In this document: piece by piece, positions 54,464-62,091 of the stretch
How positions within the stretch are numbered: the stretch's first letter is position 1
How the letters are laid out: each line of letters starts with the position of its first letter
DNA from: Verrucomicrobiales bacterium
Lineage (GTDB): Bacteria; Verrucomicrobiota; Verrucomicrobiia; Verrucomicrobiales; DEV007
Assembly: GCA_002698785.1 (NCBI GenBank)
Contig: PAAG01000043.1
Coordinates: 38,701 to 102,700 of the forward strand
Direction of reading: 5' to 3'
DNA: 64,000 nucleotides
Made by a program: the position numbers and the translations under genes
The notes under the pieces: generated by a model
Told to the model about the DNA's origin: nothing
What the model saw: the letters and a program-made list of their open reading frames with translations, nothing else
Database searches by the model: none

Positions 54464-55444
54464 TCAGTTCGAACACAGCTTCAGCCTGTCCTCGCGAAGA
54501 ATCTTACATAAAAGACCCACACGGTCCTGAAACGCATCCACAACCGCCTGCCCTCGCATCCTTTCCAGCCCGGCAAAGAGAAAACCCTGCCCGGCCTCAC
54601 GCATATAGAGGTTGATCAAACCATCGAGATTCTTGTGTATCACCGTGGACAGCATACTTGGACTGGCCCCGGAAATTGGGCCAAGCTCACTCAAAGCCTC
54701 ATCGACACAACTGCACGCAAGGTAGAACGGTGGCTGAGTAAGCCAGCTCAAACTCTGATAAGGAGCAAACAACGCAAGCCACTTCTCCCGATCCAATTCG
54801 AACACCTTCTCCCTTCGTCCCGATTGCACCCTGACAAGTCCAGACTTCTCCATGTCATTCAGGATCGCCTGGATCGACTTCGAAAACCACCCTGTCTCGC
54901 GAGCGATACGCGCTGGATGCCCGCCTTCGTGTGTCAGGAGCCACGCGATCACCTCCGCCCTGGCATTTACACCAAACATAAAACGCAGCCGAAAAAGAAA
55001 CGCACCCACCTCCTCCGTATCGGGAGGCAAACTCATCCCCCGCGACTCCCTCACTCGATTGCTTTTCGACACGGAACCGGCATCCGCACTATCCAGCTTG
55101 AGGAGCACTTTCCATCCCATCTTCTTTGATCGGACCATCTCCTCGGCAATACCGACCAACCGAGGAACATCCGCCATCCCAGGATCACCCACCAGCCCCT
55201 TCATCCGCTGCATACTCAGCACATCTCCGTTCTGATGCAGCCAGTCCATCACCTCCCCCATGATACGATGATCCGCCCCAGCAAACCGAGTCGTCGCAAG
55301 CAATAACGCCTCCGGATCAATCACAAACGGAACACCATTCCCCCGCGCACTACCCGCCACCCCGATCGACACCCACTGATCCCAGAGGAAATCTTTCATC
55401 GCATCACGGAACTCAGATTTCAGCTTATGAAACAAGGTCTTCAT
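54464..55444 (-). CDS. Winged-HTH protein paired with nucleotidyltransferase
   Basis: 326 aa. The N-terminal half (PFVIDPEALLLATTRFAGADHRIMGEVMDWL) is followed by a winged helix-turn-helix at about 165-220 (RAEVIAWLLTHEGGHPARIARETGWFSKSIQAILNDMEKSGLVRVQSGRREKVFEL). The remaining third is helical. Its start overlaps the end of the nucleotidyltransferase gene by 20 bp, showing tight coupling. The layout resembles AbiE-type or MNT-type toxin-antitoxin modules, with this protein as antitoxin and repressor candidate (inference). Confidence 0.65.
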   Translation of the reverse strand: MKTLFHKLKSEFRDAMKDFLWDQWVSIGVAGSARGNGVPFVIDPEALLLATTRFAGADHRIMGEVMDWLHQNGDVLSMQRMKGLVGDPGMADVPRLVGIAEEMVRSKKMGWKVLLKLDSADAGSVSKSNRVRESRGMSLPPDTEEVGAFLFRLRFMFGVNARAEVIAWLLTHEGGHPARIARETGWFSKSIQAILNDMEKSGLVRVQSGRREKVFELDREKWLALFAPYQSLSWLTQPPFYLACSCVDEALSELGPISGASPSMLSTVIHKNLDGLINLYMREAGQGFLFAGLERMRGQAVVDAFQDRVGLLCKILREDRLKLCSN

Positions 55445-56030
55445 ATCCCAAAGTGGTCAGCAGTTCCTCCAACACCTCAGCATTCCCCGCATGAATCAAT
55501 TCCTCATCCCTCATCCAACCAAGGACCTTCGTCGCTTCCTCACGCGACGGCTTGAGAAGTCGCAAATCATCCACATCGACCTCTTGCCGCTTTCGTGACG
55601 AATCGATCGCCGCATGAAACTTTAAGTAAATCAAACCAGTCCTACCAATGTAAGTAATAGTCAGACTCTTTCCATACTCACGAACAACCATTTCCGACCA
55701 GAACTCCGTCGGATAACTCCCCAGCGGAGCAGCCACCCACGTTGGCCCCGTATTCAGCCAGTTCGGTCGCAACCGCAACTCGTTCGCCACATGCTTCGCC
55801 GCGAGTTGAACAGGCTCTGGAAGAGGCCGTGCATCCAGAATGCCACCATCCACCTCCGCCCTGCGGGCAAAAACATCCACATCATACGTTGTTCGCGACA
55901 CAATCCCCGCCGCCAAAAGAGCAGATCCACCAACCACGACAAGATGAACCGGCGCAACGCTCTCATAATCAAGCATTTCACCCAATAACAGCAGAGCCTC
56001 CTCCACCCGCGTTGAATCTAAATCACTCAC
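55425..56030 (-). CDS. DUF6036/AbiEii-like nucleotidyltransferase
   Basis: 201 aa. HLVVVGGSALLAAGIVSRTTYDVDVFAR (30-56) has the nucleotidyltransferase signature: G-G-S (34-36), a conserved Arg-Thr, and Asp50 and Asp52 for metal binding. A third acidic residue could be the Asp/Glu in VDVDDLRLL. A helical C-terminal part follows. Such small NTases act as toxins that modify tRNA or proteins, or in resistance. It is the first gene of a two-gene unit with direct repeats upstream that look like an operator. Confidence 0.7.
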   Translation of the reverse strand: MSDLDSTRVEEALLLLGEMLDYESVAPVHLVVVGGSALLAAGIVSRTTYDVDVFARRAEVDGGILDARPLPEPVQLAAKHVANELRLRPNWLNTGPTWVAAPLGSYPTEFWSEMVVREYGKSLTITYIGRTGLIYLKFHAAIDSSRKRQEVDVDDLRLLKPSREEATKVLGWMRDEELIHAGNAEVLEELLTTLGYEDLVS

Positions 56031-56043
56031 AACAAGATACTCT

Positions 56044-56093
56044 AAACATCTTTTCCGGATGTTTCAAACACTTGTTTCGGATGTTTCATACAT
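56044..56093. promoter_or_regulatory. Operator-like repeats before the NTase/HTH pair
   Basis: CGGATGTTTCAAACA (56056-56070) and CGGATGTTTCATACA (56078-56092) are direct repeats 22 bp apart. An inverted AAACATC (56044-56050) faces the first. The site ends about 14 bp from the NTase start at 56030. It is a likely binding site for the HTH partner, as in autoregulated toxin-antitoxin operons. Confidence 0.55.
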
Positions 56094-56128
56094 CCTTTCA
56101 TTAAAAAGAAAACCCGCCGGGACCGAAC

Positions 56129-56617
56129 TCACCCCGGCTGATACCCCAGCAAAAACCTCTCCTGCGCCGACGTCTCGATCGCCGTTGGGAGCGATTTCCT
56201 CACCTGCCGGATTGCCTCCGCATTCTCCACACCTTGGAAAATAAGATACAGCGCGAGCATCGTCCCCGTTCTCCCGACACCACCCTCACAATGCACTACC
56301 ATTGGCTTCGGACACGCTTCGACAATCTTACGATACTCCTCCACCTGCAGGAGCGTCGGTGCCTCCCCATCCGGTATCAAAACAGCATGAAACTCAAACC
56401 CCGCATTTTCCAATACCCGCTGCTGCCTTCGGTTCACTAGTGAAACCACCGTCCGAAACTTCCGCCCGACCAACACCGGCAGATCATCATCATAGGCATC
56501 GACTGCAGCGTCCGGATGCCTCAGCCGATCCGGATCCAGATACGCCATCGGCATCCCATACACAGGATGCCCATTCAAGTGCCAGATGTAATTCGCGATC
56601 GAATAGCGATAGTTCAT
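56129..56617 (-). CDS. Dual-specificity protein phosphatase-like protein
   Basis: 162 aa. The cysteine-phosphatase loop HCEGGVGRT (109-117) has nucleophile Cys110 and Arg116, and IPDGEAP supplies a likely general acid Asp83. The order (strand, WPD-like loop, P-loop) and size fit bacterial dual-specificity phosphatases. It should remove phosphate from Tyr/Ser/Thr or another phospho-ester in the cytoplasm. No kinase is adjacent; the window's kinase lies at 27-29 kb. Confidence 0.8.
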   Translation of the reverse strand: MNYRYSIANYIWHLNGHPVYGMPMAYLDPDRLRHPDAAVDAYDDDLPVLVGRKFRTVVSLVNRRQQRVLENAGFEFHAVLIPDGEAPTLLQVEEYRKIVEACPKPMVVHCEGGVGRTGTMLALYLIFQGVENAEAIRQVRKSLPTAIETSAQERFLLGYQPG

Positions 56618-56753
56618 ATTTCAACACTCCCCTCAAAGCATACCAACACCCGCTCCCGAGGAAAATGCCAAACGCACAAAACTAACACACCTAAAAACTG
56701 AACGCAGGACAAACCGCTTCACCCCTCCCCACAAGCAACGCCCCCAACCACAC

Positions 56754-58232
56754 TCACAGCCGACGAAGCTGCTTCTTCACCTTCTTGATCTTCTTTTTGA
56801 ACTTCTTCACCTTCGCGACCTGCCGCTTACGTTTTGCATTCTTCAGCTTCTTCTTAAACCTCTTCAGCTTCTTGAGCAGTCGCGCACGCAGAGCGGAATT
56901 ATCCACCGCCACCACCTTCGGCACAAAATCGGACTGATAGACATCCGAATTCTCAGTCGTGCCGCCGACCAGCATATTCGTCCCACCACTGTCGAAGACA
57001 TGCTCCCCATTGTTCGCGAGGTAGGGAATCGACGACCCCGATCCGCCGAAGTTACCTATACCGAACTCACCCGACTCACCGATGTTGACCGTCGCCGTCG
57101 TCTTCGTCACCCGGTCGTGAAGAAAACCCGCCGAGAAAGGCCCCACAAAACGGCTGTCCAGCGTAGTCGCACTCGAGCTGAAACCGACAAAACGTCCATT
57201 CTGCGAAATCGACGGAAAACTCGTAAACTGATCCGCCTGCTGCCCCGTGTTCGATACCGACACACGCTCCGTCGTATTCGACACCAGATCCCTGACAAAC
57301 ACATCCGTAATCCCATTCGTATCGCCCGCCACCATATTCGTAGCCGAAGAACCGAACGCCACCACATTCCCATTACCAGAGATCACACACCCCTCATTCG
57401 TGCCACCATTCAGAGCCTCCCCACCCGCACTCGTCAGAGAAACACGAGTCGTTGTCCCGCCGATCACATCACGAACAAAAGTATCCCTATGCCCATTCAT
57501 ATCGTTGCCGACCAGATCACTCCCCGTGCTGAGAAACGCGATCTTATTCCCGTCATCCGAGATCGACGGCGAGTCGCAGCTCCCGGCCGATTCCATCTCC
57601 CCATCCGTGACAGACACGCGAATCGTCGCCCCGCCATCCACCTCGTGCCGGAAAACATCCTTCGTTCCATTCGAGTCACCCATCACAAAATCGTCAGAGT
57701 CCGAAACAAAAGCCACAAACGCACCATCCCCCGAAATATCGAAGCCCTGGATGTCGCCCGCCTCATACTCACCCCCACCATTCGGCACCGATACACGAAC
57801 CGTCGACCCGCCTCCCGTTCGGTCACGGAGAAAAACATCCTTCAAGCCATTCATGTCCCCGGTCACCACATTCGCATCATCCGAAATAAAGAGAATCCGG
57901 TTCCCATCATCAGAAATACGTCCCCCGGACTCCACACCACCAGAGATCTCCCCATCGCCCTCATCCAGCGATACCCGCTCGATCGTCTCACTCACATTAT
58001 CATAAAGAAACAGATCGAACTCGTCATTATCATCCCCGACAATGAGATCCGTCCCCGTACTGAGAAAAAGCACAAACCGCCCATCTGGAGTGATGTCCAT
58101 CACACTACAGAACCCATCAGAAAACTCCCCGTTCGTATCGCGGGAAAGCAATTCAATAGCCGAGGCCGAAACCGTCAACAAGACAGGAGAGAACAGGGCA
58201 ACCAGCCCGACGAAGATACGCAAACAATTCAT
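56754..58232 (-). CDS. Secreted PD40-type propeller with basic C-terminal hairpin
   Basis: About 492 aa from ATG 58232; signal peptide ending near VSASA. PD40-like repeats (ISDDGNRILFISDDANVVTGDMNGLKDVFLRDR and similar) match the genes at 15937 and 17619. The last ~48 residues are the longest and most regular basic hairpin of the set (KKLKRFKKKLKNAKRKRQV, then AKVKKFKKKIKKVKKQLRRL). The motif GTGCATTTTGCAC lies 104 bp upstream, as at the 15937 gene. Exported binding or structural protein by inference. Confidence 0.8.
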   Translation of the reverse strand: MNCLRIFVGLVALFSPVLLTVSASAIELLSRDTNGEFSDGFCSVMDITPDGRFVLFLSTGTDLIVGDDNDEFDLFLYDNVSETIERVSLDEGDGEISGGVESGGRISDDGNRILFISDDANVVTGDMNGLKDVFLRDRTGGGSTVRVSVPNGGGEYEAGDIQGFDISGDGAFVAFVSDSDDFVMGDSNGTKDVFRHEVDGGATIRVSVTDGEMESAGSCDSPSISDDGNKIAFLSTGSDLVGNDMNGHRDTFVRDVIGGTTTRVSLTSAGGEALNGGTNEGCVISGNGNVVAFGSSATNMVAGDTNGITDVFVRDLVSNTTERVSVSNTGQQADQFTSFPSISQNGRFVGFSSSATTLDSRFVGPFSAGFLHDRVTKTTATVNIGESGEFGIGNFGGSGSSIPYLANNGEHVFDSGGTNMLVGGTTENSDVYQSDFVPKVVAVDNSALRARLLKKLKRFKKKLKNAKRKRQVAKVKKFKKKIKKVKKQLRRL

Positions 58233-58335
58233 GGGACACAAAGAGTAGATAGTGAAGAGAAAAATCCGCCAGATTATTCACCACATCTTACCCACATGCC
58301 AATACTTCAATTCCGAAAAAATCGCCTTTTTCACC

Positions 58336-58348
58336 GTGCAAAATGCAC
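58336..58348 (-). promoter_or_regulatory. Palindrome GTGCATTTTGCAC
   Basis: This is the same 13-base palindrome found at 15799-15811. Both copies lie about 100-130 bp before a PD40/basic-tail gene and are followed by an AT-rich stretch with TTTTT-GGAATT. It is a candidate shared operator. Confidence 0.5.
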
Positions 58349-58373
58349 CACTTTCCCTATACCTCACACACCA

Positions 58374-58553
58374 CTATAGACCACGGAGCTGTGACTTCAG
58401 CCTCCTCGCCTGCTTCTTGAATTTCTTCAACTTCCTGACCTGCCGCTTCTTCCTCGCATTCCCGAGCTTCGTTTTGATCCTCTTCAGCTTTTTCCACAGG
58501 CGCGCCTTCAGGATCGCATCGACCCGATTTTGCTCCACCGCATGATCTCCCAT
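58374..58553 (-). pseudogene. Orphan basic C-terminal hairpin
   Basis: ATG 58553 opens a 59-aa frame, MGDHAVEQNRVDAILKAR..., that is nothing but the Lys/Arg-rich tail (KKLKRIKTKLGNARKKRQV, then a second helix ending KSQLRGL). It is closest to the tail of the PD40 gene at 56754. The signal peptide and propeller are missing, and a left-arm dispersed repeat lies 16 bp upstream. It is either the remnant of a truncated gene or a free-standing tail peptide. Confidence 0.6.
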
Positions 58554-58568
58554 TCTCGATGCCACTAG

Positions 58569-58600
58569 CTGGAGTGAGGGCTTCAGCCCTTTTCGGGACG
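58569..58600 (+). repeat. Dispersed repeat, left arm only (8)
   Basis: CTGGAGTGAGGGCTTCAGCC, then CTTTTCGGGACGAC. It lies between the orphan tail and the gene at 58612, 12 bp from the latter's stop. Confidence 0.7.
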
Positions 58601-58611
58601 ACAGAGCCCCC

Positions 58612-59046
58612 TCAAAACGAAAACGGCAAATCACGCCCCTCGCATAGCTCACCCAGATTCTGCGTCGATCTTTCCACCATCCGAAAACTGCTCCAGTAGT
58701 GAATCGCTACCGAAACATTCTTCATCGATGTCTCCGAAAAACTGACGTGGATAACCTCGGCCTCATCGCTCGATCGCAAATACATACGCGACGTAGACAT
58801 GTAGCCAGAATCAGGCACCGCGAAAGAGACGATGATCTCCACACGCTCCACAATTTCGTCCGCGAATGCCTTCGTCACTTCAGGGTAGATGTAACACTCG
58901 TAGGGAAAATCTTTCTGCTTAATGGCCTTGATCCTGACGGCGGGATCGGCCGACACCTCCGTTCCGTAGGGAAAGGCATCCTCAGCCTGCGCACATACCG
59001 CAGCAACAAGGCACAGTAGAGATAACAAAGTCTTCATTTTCTTCAT
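58612..59046 (-). CDS. Secreted hypothetical protein
   Basis: 144 aa with a signal peptide (MKKMKTLLSLLCLVAAVCAQA-E). The mature part is mostly beta-strand (ERVEIIVSFAVPDSGYMSTSRMYLRS, VIHVSFSETSMKNVSVAIHYW) and holds several Cys. No family is recognised. Confidence 0.6.
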   Translation of the reverse strand: MKKMKTLLSLLCLVAAVCAQAEDAFPYGTEVSADPAVRIKAIKQKDFPYECYIYPEVTKAFADEIVERVEIIVSFAVPDSGYMSTSRMYLRSSDEAEVIHVSFSETSMKNVSVAIHYWSSFRMVERSTQNLGELCEGRDLPFSF

Positions 59047-59106
59047 TCAAAATACAACGATTCGATCCACACCCCAAGCCTCAACAACCGCCCCAGGGAA
59101 ACGCCA

Positions 59107-59571
59107 TCAAAACTCATCAGCATCAGCATGCACGTTGCAGGGATTATCAGTCGAATAGAGGGAAATCGTAAACTCCACTGTCGCAACGAAAGCGGATGAC
59201 TCGATTTCACGCTGCAACTCATCCGAACTATCGATTGAATCGACGAATCGATTATAAGACTCCATCACCCGCTCGTTCGGCAAATTGAAACAAGACAGCT
59301 TGATGATTGCTGCTTGCCCTTCACTCTCCGGAAATTTATTTGCGACTAACCCCAGAAGCAGAGCATCGAAACCGTTGCAAAGTCGCATCCGAACTCGTTC
59401 GAGTTCCCTTTCGATCTCCTCATCAACCCAAGGCCCCTCCTCCACTAGGATCAGGCAGTAGGCTCCCTCGGGAGTTCTCGTCACATAATCGACCAACACG
59501 CTGTTATTGTCTCCCATCTTCTCAGCCTCCTCCAGCGCAGCCCCCCTCAGCCCGACGCATACATCTTCCAT
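59107..59571 (-). CDS. Hypothetical soluble protein
   Basis: About 154 aa from ATG 59571, acidic. It has an alpha/beta look, with a central ERELERVRMRLCNGFDALLLGLVANKFPESEGQAAIIKLSCFNLP and a late VATVEFTISLYSTDNPCNVHAD strand. Its N-terminus overlaps the preceding membrane-protein gene by 50 bp in another frame, so the two are probably cotranscribed. Family unknown; immunity-like size. Confidence 0.5.
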   Translation of the reverse strand: MEDVCVGLRGAALEEAEKMGDNNSVLVDYVTRTPEGAYCLILVEEGPWVDEEIERELERVRMRLCNGFDALLLGLVANKFPESEGQAAIIKLSCFNLPNERVMESYNRFVDSIDSSDELQREIESSAFVATVEFTISLYSTDNPCNVHADADEF

Positions 59572-59854
59572 GAAACCAATGGACCACCACTGCAAAACTC
59601 GCCAGAAAGAAAAAGAACACACCTAGCGGCATCGGTATCCACAGAGCCTCAAGAGCCGACGGAGCCTCCCTGCGGTGGGCAATCAGAAATGGGATAAATG
59701 AAACCGCGTGAACACCAATGAAAACTAAAAGAATCCTCCAAACGCCCCGCGATATTGCCCTGCGAACAAGAGGAACTACCAAAGCGATCAGTACAGGAAC
59801 CACCGCGCCCGTGTAACTGGCCACAATCAGGAATTTCAGAACGATCGGACTCAT
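59522..59854 (-). CDS. Small membrane protein
   Basis: 110 aa, three predicted helices (IVLKFLIVASYTGAVVPVLIALVVPLV; VWRILLVFIGVHAVSFIPFLI; PMPLGVFFFFLASFAVVVHWF), ending in a Gly/Cys-rich tail that overlaps the next gene. No family is recognised. Confidence 0.5.
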   Translation of the reverse strand: MSPIVLKFLIVASYTGAVVPVLIALVVPLVRRAISRGVWRILLVFIGVHAVSFIPFLIAHRREAPSALEALWIPMPLGVFFFFLASFAVVVHWFHGRCMRRAEGGCAGGG

Positions 59855-59893
59855 GGCGATTCAGAATAACACAGGCCTACATAAAAATACCAC

Positions 59894-60112
59894 TCACCCA
59901 AACCGCTTCTGGATCACCAGCTGCTCGCACCCATCACAATAGAACCCCATTCGCTTCGAATCCGGAGAAAGATACGTCGCCCAGTTTTTCCTACCCACCT
60001 TCTGGATCATCAAAGAAGAACTTCCCATACCGAACAGCAGCATATTCGCTACCTCCCGTCGAACACCCACCCGCACCTCACTCATCTCCGTATCGCAGCT
60101 CGAACACTTCAT
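59894..60112 (-). CDS. Zinc-ribbon protein (DUF6487-like)
   Basis: About 72 aa from ATG 60112: MKCSSCDTEM, then a middle with GRKNWATYLSP, then FYCDGCEQLVI. Two Cys-x-x-Cys pairs flank a W-containing strand, the usual build of small zinc-ribbon proteins such as DUF6487. Function unknown. Confidence 0.6.
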   Translation of the reverse strand: MKCSSCDTEMSEVRVGVRREVANMLLFGMGSSSLMIQKVGRKNWATYLSPDSKRMGFYCDGCEQLVIQKRFG

Positions 60113-60190
60113 TTCTCTAGATTGAAAAACAGTGGAAGTACAGAAACCAAACATCAATCCTCGACCGCAGATTCTTCATCACGCCCCACC

Positions 60191-60222
60191 CGCTGGAGTG
60201 AGGGCTTCAGCCCTTCCCAACC
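60191..60222 (+). repeat. Dispersed repeat, left arm only (9)
   Basis: CGCTGGAGTGAGGGCTTCAG, then CCCTTCCC. It lies 21 bp beyond the stop of the SET-domain gene. Confidence 0.7.
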
Positions 60223-60242
60223 GTCAGAGCCACAGTCCCTCC

Positions 60243-60767
60243 TCAACCAGCCACCTCGTCCCGCATCCCCTCAATCGCACGTTGAATGTGCCAGGCAAAC
60301 CACCCCGCGTAGCGCACCTGCAGCTCCGGCATTCTCCAGTCCTGCCCCGTTACCGTGCCACGACAATGCGGCGATCCACAATTACACGACATCGAATAGT
60401 CCTCATTATCCGTCGTCGCCCAATCGTGAGTCAATTCCTCGCCCGCCGCGATATCACGCATCGCCACAAAGACAATCTGCCCCTGTATACCAATGTTAGG
60501 ATCGCACGAGTGATTGCTATACAGCATCGCACCGTCTCGTTCCTCCATCCTTGTCGGAGCAATATACAAATCATCCGCGATCTGAATCTCGGCCGGGCCC
60601 AGTTCCTTCTCCAGCCCGGCCCATTCCTCACCGCCGAGAATATATCCCCCTTTCACCGCAACGACCTCCCCCTCCCGGATACCCGAAACAGCAAACAGAC
60701 CCGTGCCATGAATCCGACTCGTCGAAGCCTTACAACGAGGCGATAAATAAGAAAGACGCATACCCAT
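60243..60767 (-). CDS. SET-domain protein methyltransferase-like protein
   Basis: About 174 aa from ATG 60767 (or 60761). SET motifs: STSRIHGTGLFAVSGIREGEVV (start), LYSNHSCDPNIGIQG (the NHSxxPN core for S-adenosylmethionine and the pseudoknot), AAGEELTHDW (closing Tyr/Asp region) and a post-SET-like Cys cluster CNCGSPHCRG that would bind zinc. Bacterial SET proteins methylate lysine; the substrate here is unknown. The start is placed after the in-frame translated repeat, which is not protein. Confidence 0.8.
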   Translation of the reverse strand: MGMRLSYLSPRCKASTSRIHGTGLFAVSGIREGEVVAVKGGYILGGEEWAGLEKELGPAEIQIADDLYIAPTRMEERDGAMLYSNHSCDPNIGIQGQIVFVAMRDIAAGEELTHDWATTDNEDYSMSCNCGSPHCRGTVTGQDWRMPELQVRYAGWFAWHIQRAIEGMRDEVAG

Positions 60768-60832
60768 CGAAACGTAAACGGTCCAAAACCAAACATCAAT
60801 CCCCGACCACCACACCACCTCCATCTCGAGCC

Positions 60833-60907
60833 GCTGGAGTGAGGGCTTCAGCCCTTTTCGGAAGCCAAGCCATTCAAGCCCAAAACGGCTAAAGCCGTCA
60901 CTCCAGC
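60833..60907 (+). repeat. Dispersed REPIN-like repeat, complete copy 10
   Basis: GCTGGAGTGAGGGCTTCAGC from 60833 and ACGGCTAAAGCCGTCACTCC to about 60905. The right-arm palindrome is altered to GGCTAAAGCC. The 200-bp gap upstream of the SET gene holds only this element. Confidence 0.8.
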
Positions 60908-60971
60908 AACGCTGCAAACACAGGCAAGTTCGACCTCGCGTAGCTTGCGGAGTCACCACCCACACAGCGCC

Positions 60972-61826
60972 TCAATCCACCACCTCCGTTACCCGAACGG
61001 TATTCTCACGAGAATCAATCTCCGCCTTCTGCCGGTCGGCGATCGCATCCAGCCGTTTGTGAACCACATAAGAATTATACGAGAATAACATTCCCCCAAT
61101 TATCCAGTAAAAGACACCCCAGAAGAACCCGATGAAATACGTGAGCACCGACCCACACACCAGCGGGATCAAGATCATCAGGAAAATTCCGATCGGCGGT
61201 CTCTTCGCATTCAACCGCTCGACACGGTGCCGCTCCTTCATCGCAAGTATCGTCTCCATCGATGGACTATTCTGGCAAGATTGACTTGAATTAGTCAATT
61301 CATTCCTCGAACCAGATGTCGCATTCCCGACTGCCCCGACCTTCTCCGGCGCTACGAAATAACACCATTCAAACTCCCGGCTACCTCGAAATGCTCCACG
61401 CGGTCGCTCCCTACCGTGATGAGGCATAACAGATACAGCGGCAGACGCATCGAGGTCCCCGGGATAATCGGGAAAATCCACGATATTGTTCGTGACGAAT
61501 ACCGGCTGAGAACCGTCGAGCATATTGATGACGAAAATCTCATAGCCCATCCCGGACTCACCCGCCGCATAGACATCGCTCGCTAACTCAGCAGGCAATC
61601 GTTCCGCCGTAGGTTCGATTGAACGAACCTGATCCGGATGAATCCAGGCATCAGTTTGAAAACCACGATGATCCTCCACACATATAACCCGAGGCACGAC
61701 CCGCCCATCCTTCAACGTTACCTTGCATGGATAATGCCTGCGACGTCCAGATCGATCGAAAGACGGTTCGATCTTCCTCAGCCGTTCCAGGAACTCGGCA
61801 GACGCGACATTACAAGACTCACCCAT
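60972..61826 (-). CDS. Hypothetical membrane protein
   Basis: 284 aa. The soluble N-terminal region (about 1-190) contains the repeated strands VTLKDGRVVPRVICVED and YEIFVINMLDGSQPVFVTNNIVDFPDYPG. Two helices at about 210-255 (IGIFLMILIPLVCGSVLTYFIGFFWGVFYWIIGGMLF) and a charged tail follow. Its start overlaps the truncated DUF2625 gene by 8 bp. Function unknown. Confidence 0.55.
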   Translation of the reverse strand: MGESCNVASAEFLERLRKIEPSFDRSGRRRHYPCKVTLKDGRVVPRVICVEDHRGFQTDAWIHPDQVRSIEPTAERLPAELASDVYAAGESGMGYEIFVINMLDGSQPVFVTNNIVDFPDYPGDLDASAAVSVMPHHGRERPRGAFRGSREFEWCYFVAPEKVGAVGNATSGSRNELTNSSQSCQNSPSMETILAMKERHRVERLNAKRPPIGIFLMILIPLVCGSVLTYFIGFFWGVFYWIIGGMLFSYNSYVVHKRLDAIADRQKAEIDSRENTVRVTEVVD

Positions 61827-62055
61827 ATTCCCTACAAAGATCGTTATGGGCGTTCAATTCCACCAGAATCCCGCCCGTCTCATACACAATCGCACCCATC
61901 GGCGACCTCGTCGTCACCTGCACCTCCTCAAGCCGAGATCCCCTCTCACTGCACGGCGGCAAAACCTCATACTCCAGCGAGCCCTCCGCCAGCCAGGTCC
62001 GCACCAGATCCATGCCCGGCTCGTCGAGATTAATCAGTTCGGTGTAGGGTTTCAT
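61819..62055 (-). pseudogene. Truncated DUF2625 gene
   Basis: 78 aa: MKPYTELINLDEPGMDLVRTWL, then VEVLPP-like, QVTTRSPMGAIVYETGGILVELN. The last part is the near-invariant core of DUF2625 proteins, which normally run to about 200 aa or more. Here the frame ends right after this core, and the next gene starts within it. A shortened or broken member is likely. DUF2625 function is unknown. Confidence 0.6.
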
Positions 62056-62091
62056 TTACGCACTCATTAGAAAACCACAATACCGCCAAAA

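Noticed and set aside
15937..58241. LPXTG, PEP-CTERM or Por-type sorting signals on the exported proteins
   Set aside because: No LPXTG or PEP motif, no C-terminal hydrophobic helix, and no typical type IX end is present. The ends are basic hairpins or the shared basic beta domain.
57000..58379. 459-aa plus-strand ORF opposite the PD40 gene
   Set aside because: An Arg/His-rich antisense frame produced by the regular repeats of the PD40 gene.
60768..60965. N-terminal extension of the SET gene (and similar extensions at 47204-47296, 49622-49852, 58554-58652)
   Set aside because: These extensions translate the dispersed repeat (GLKPSL). Real starts follow the repeat.
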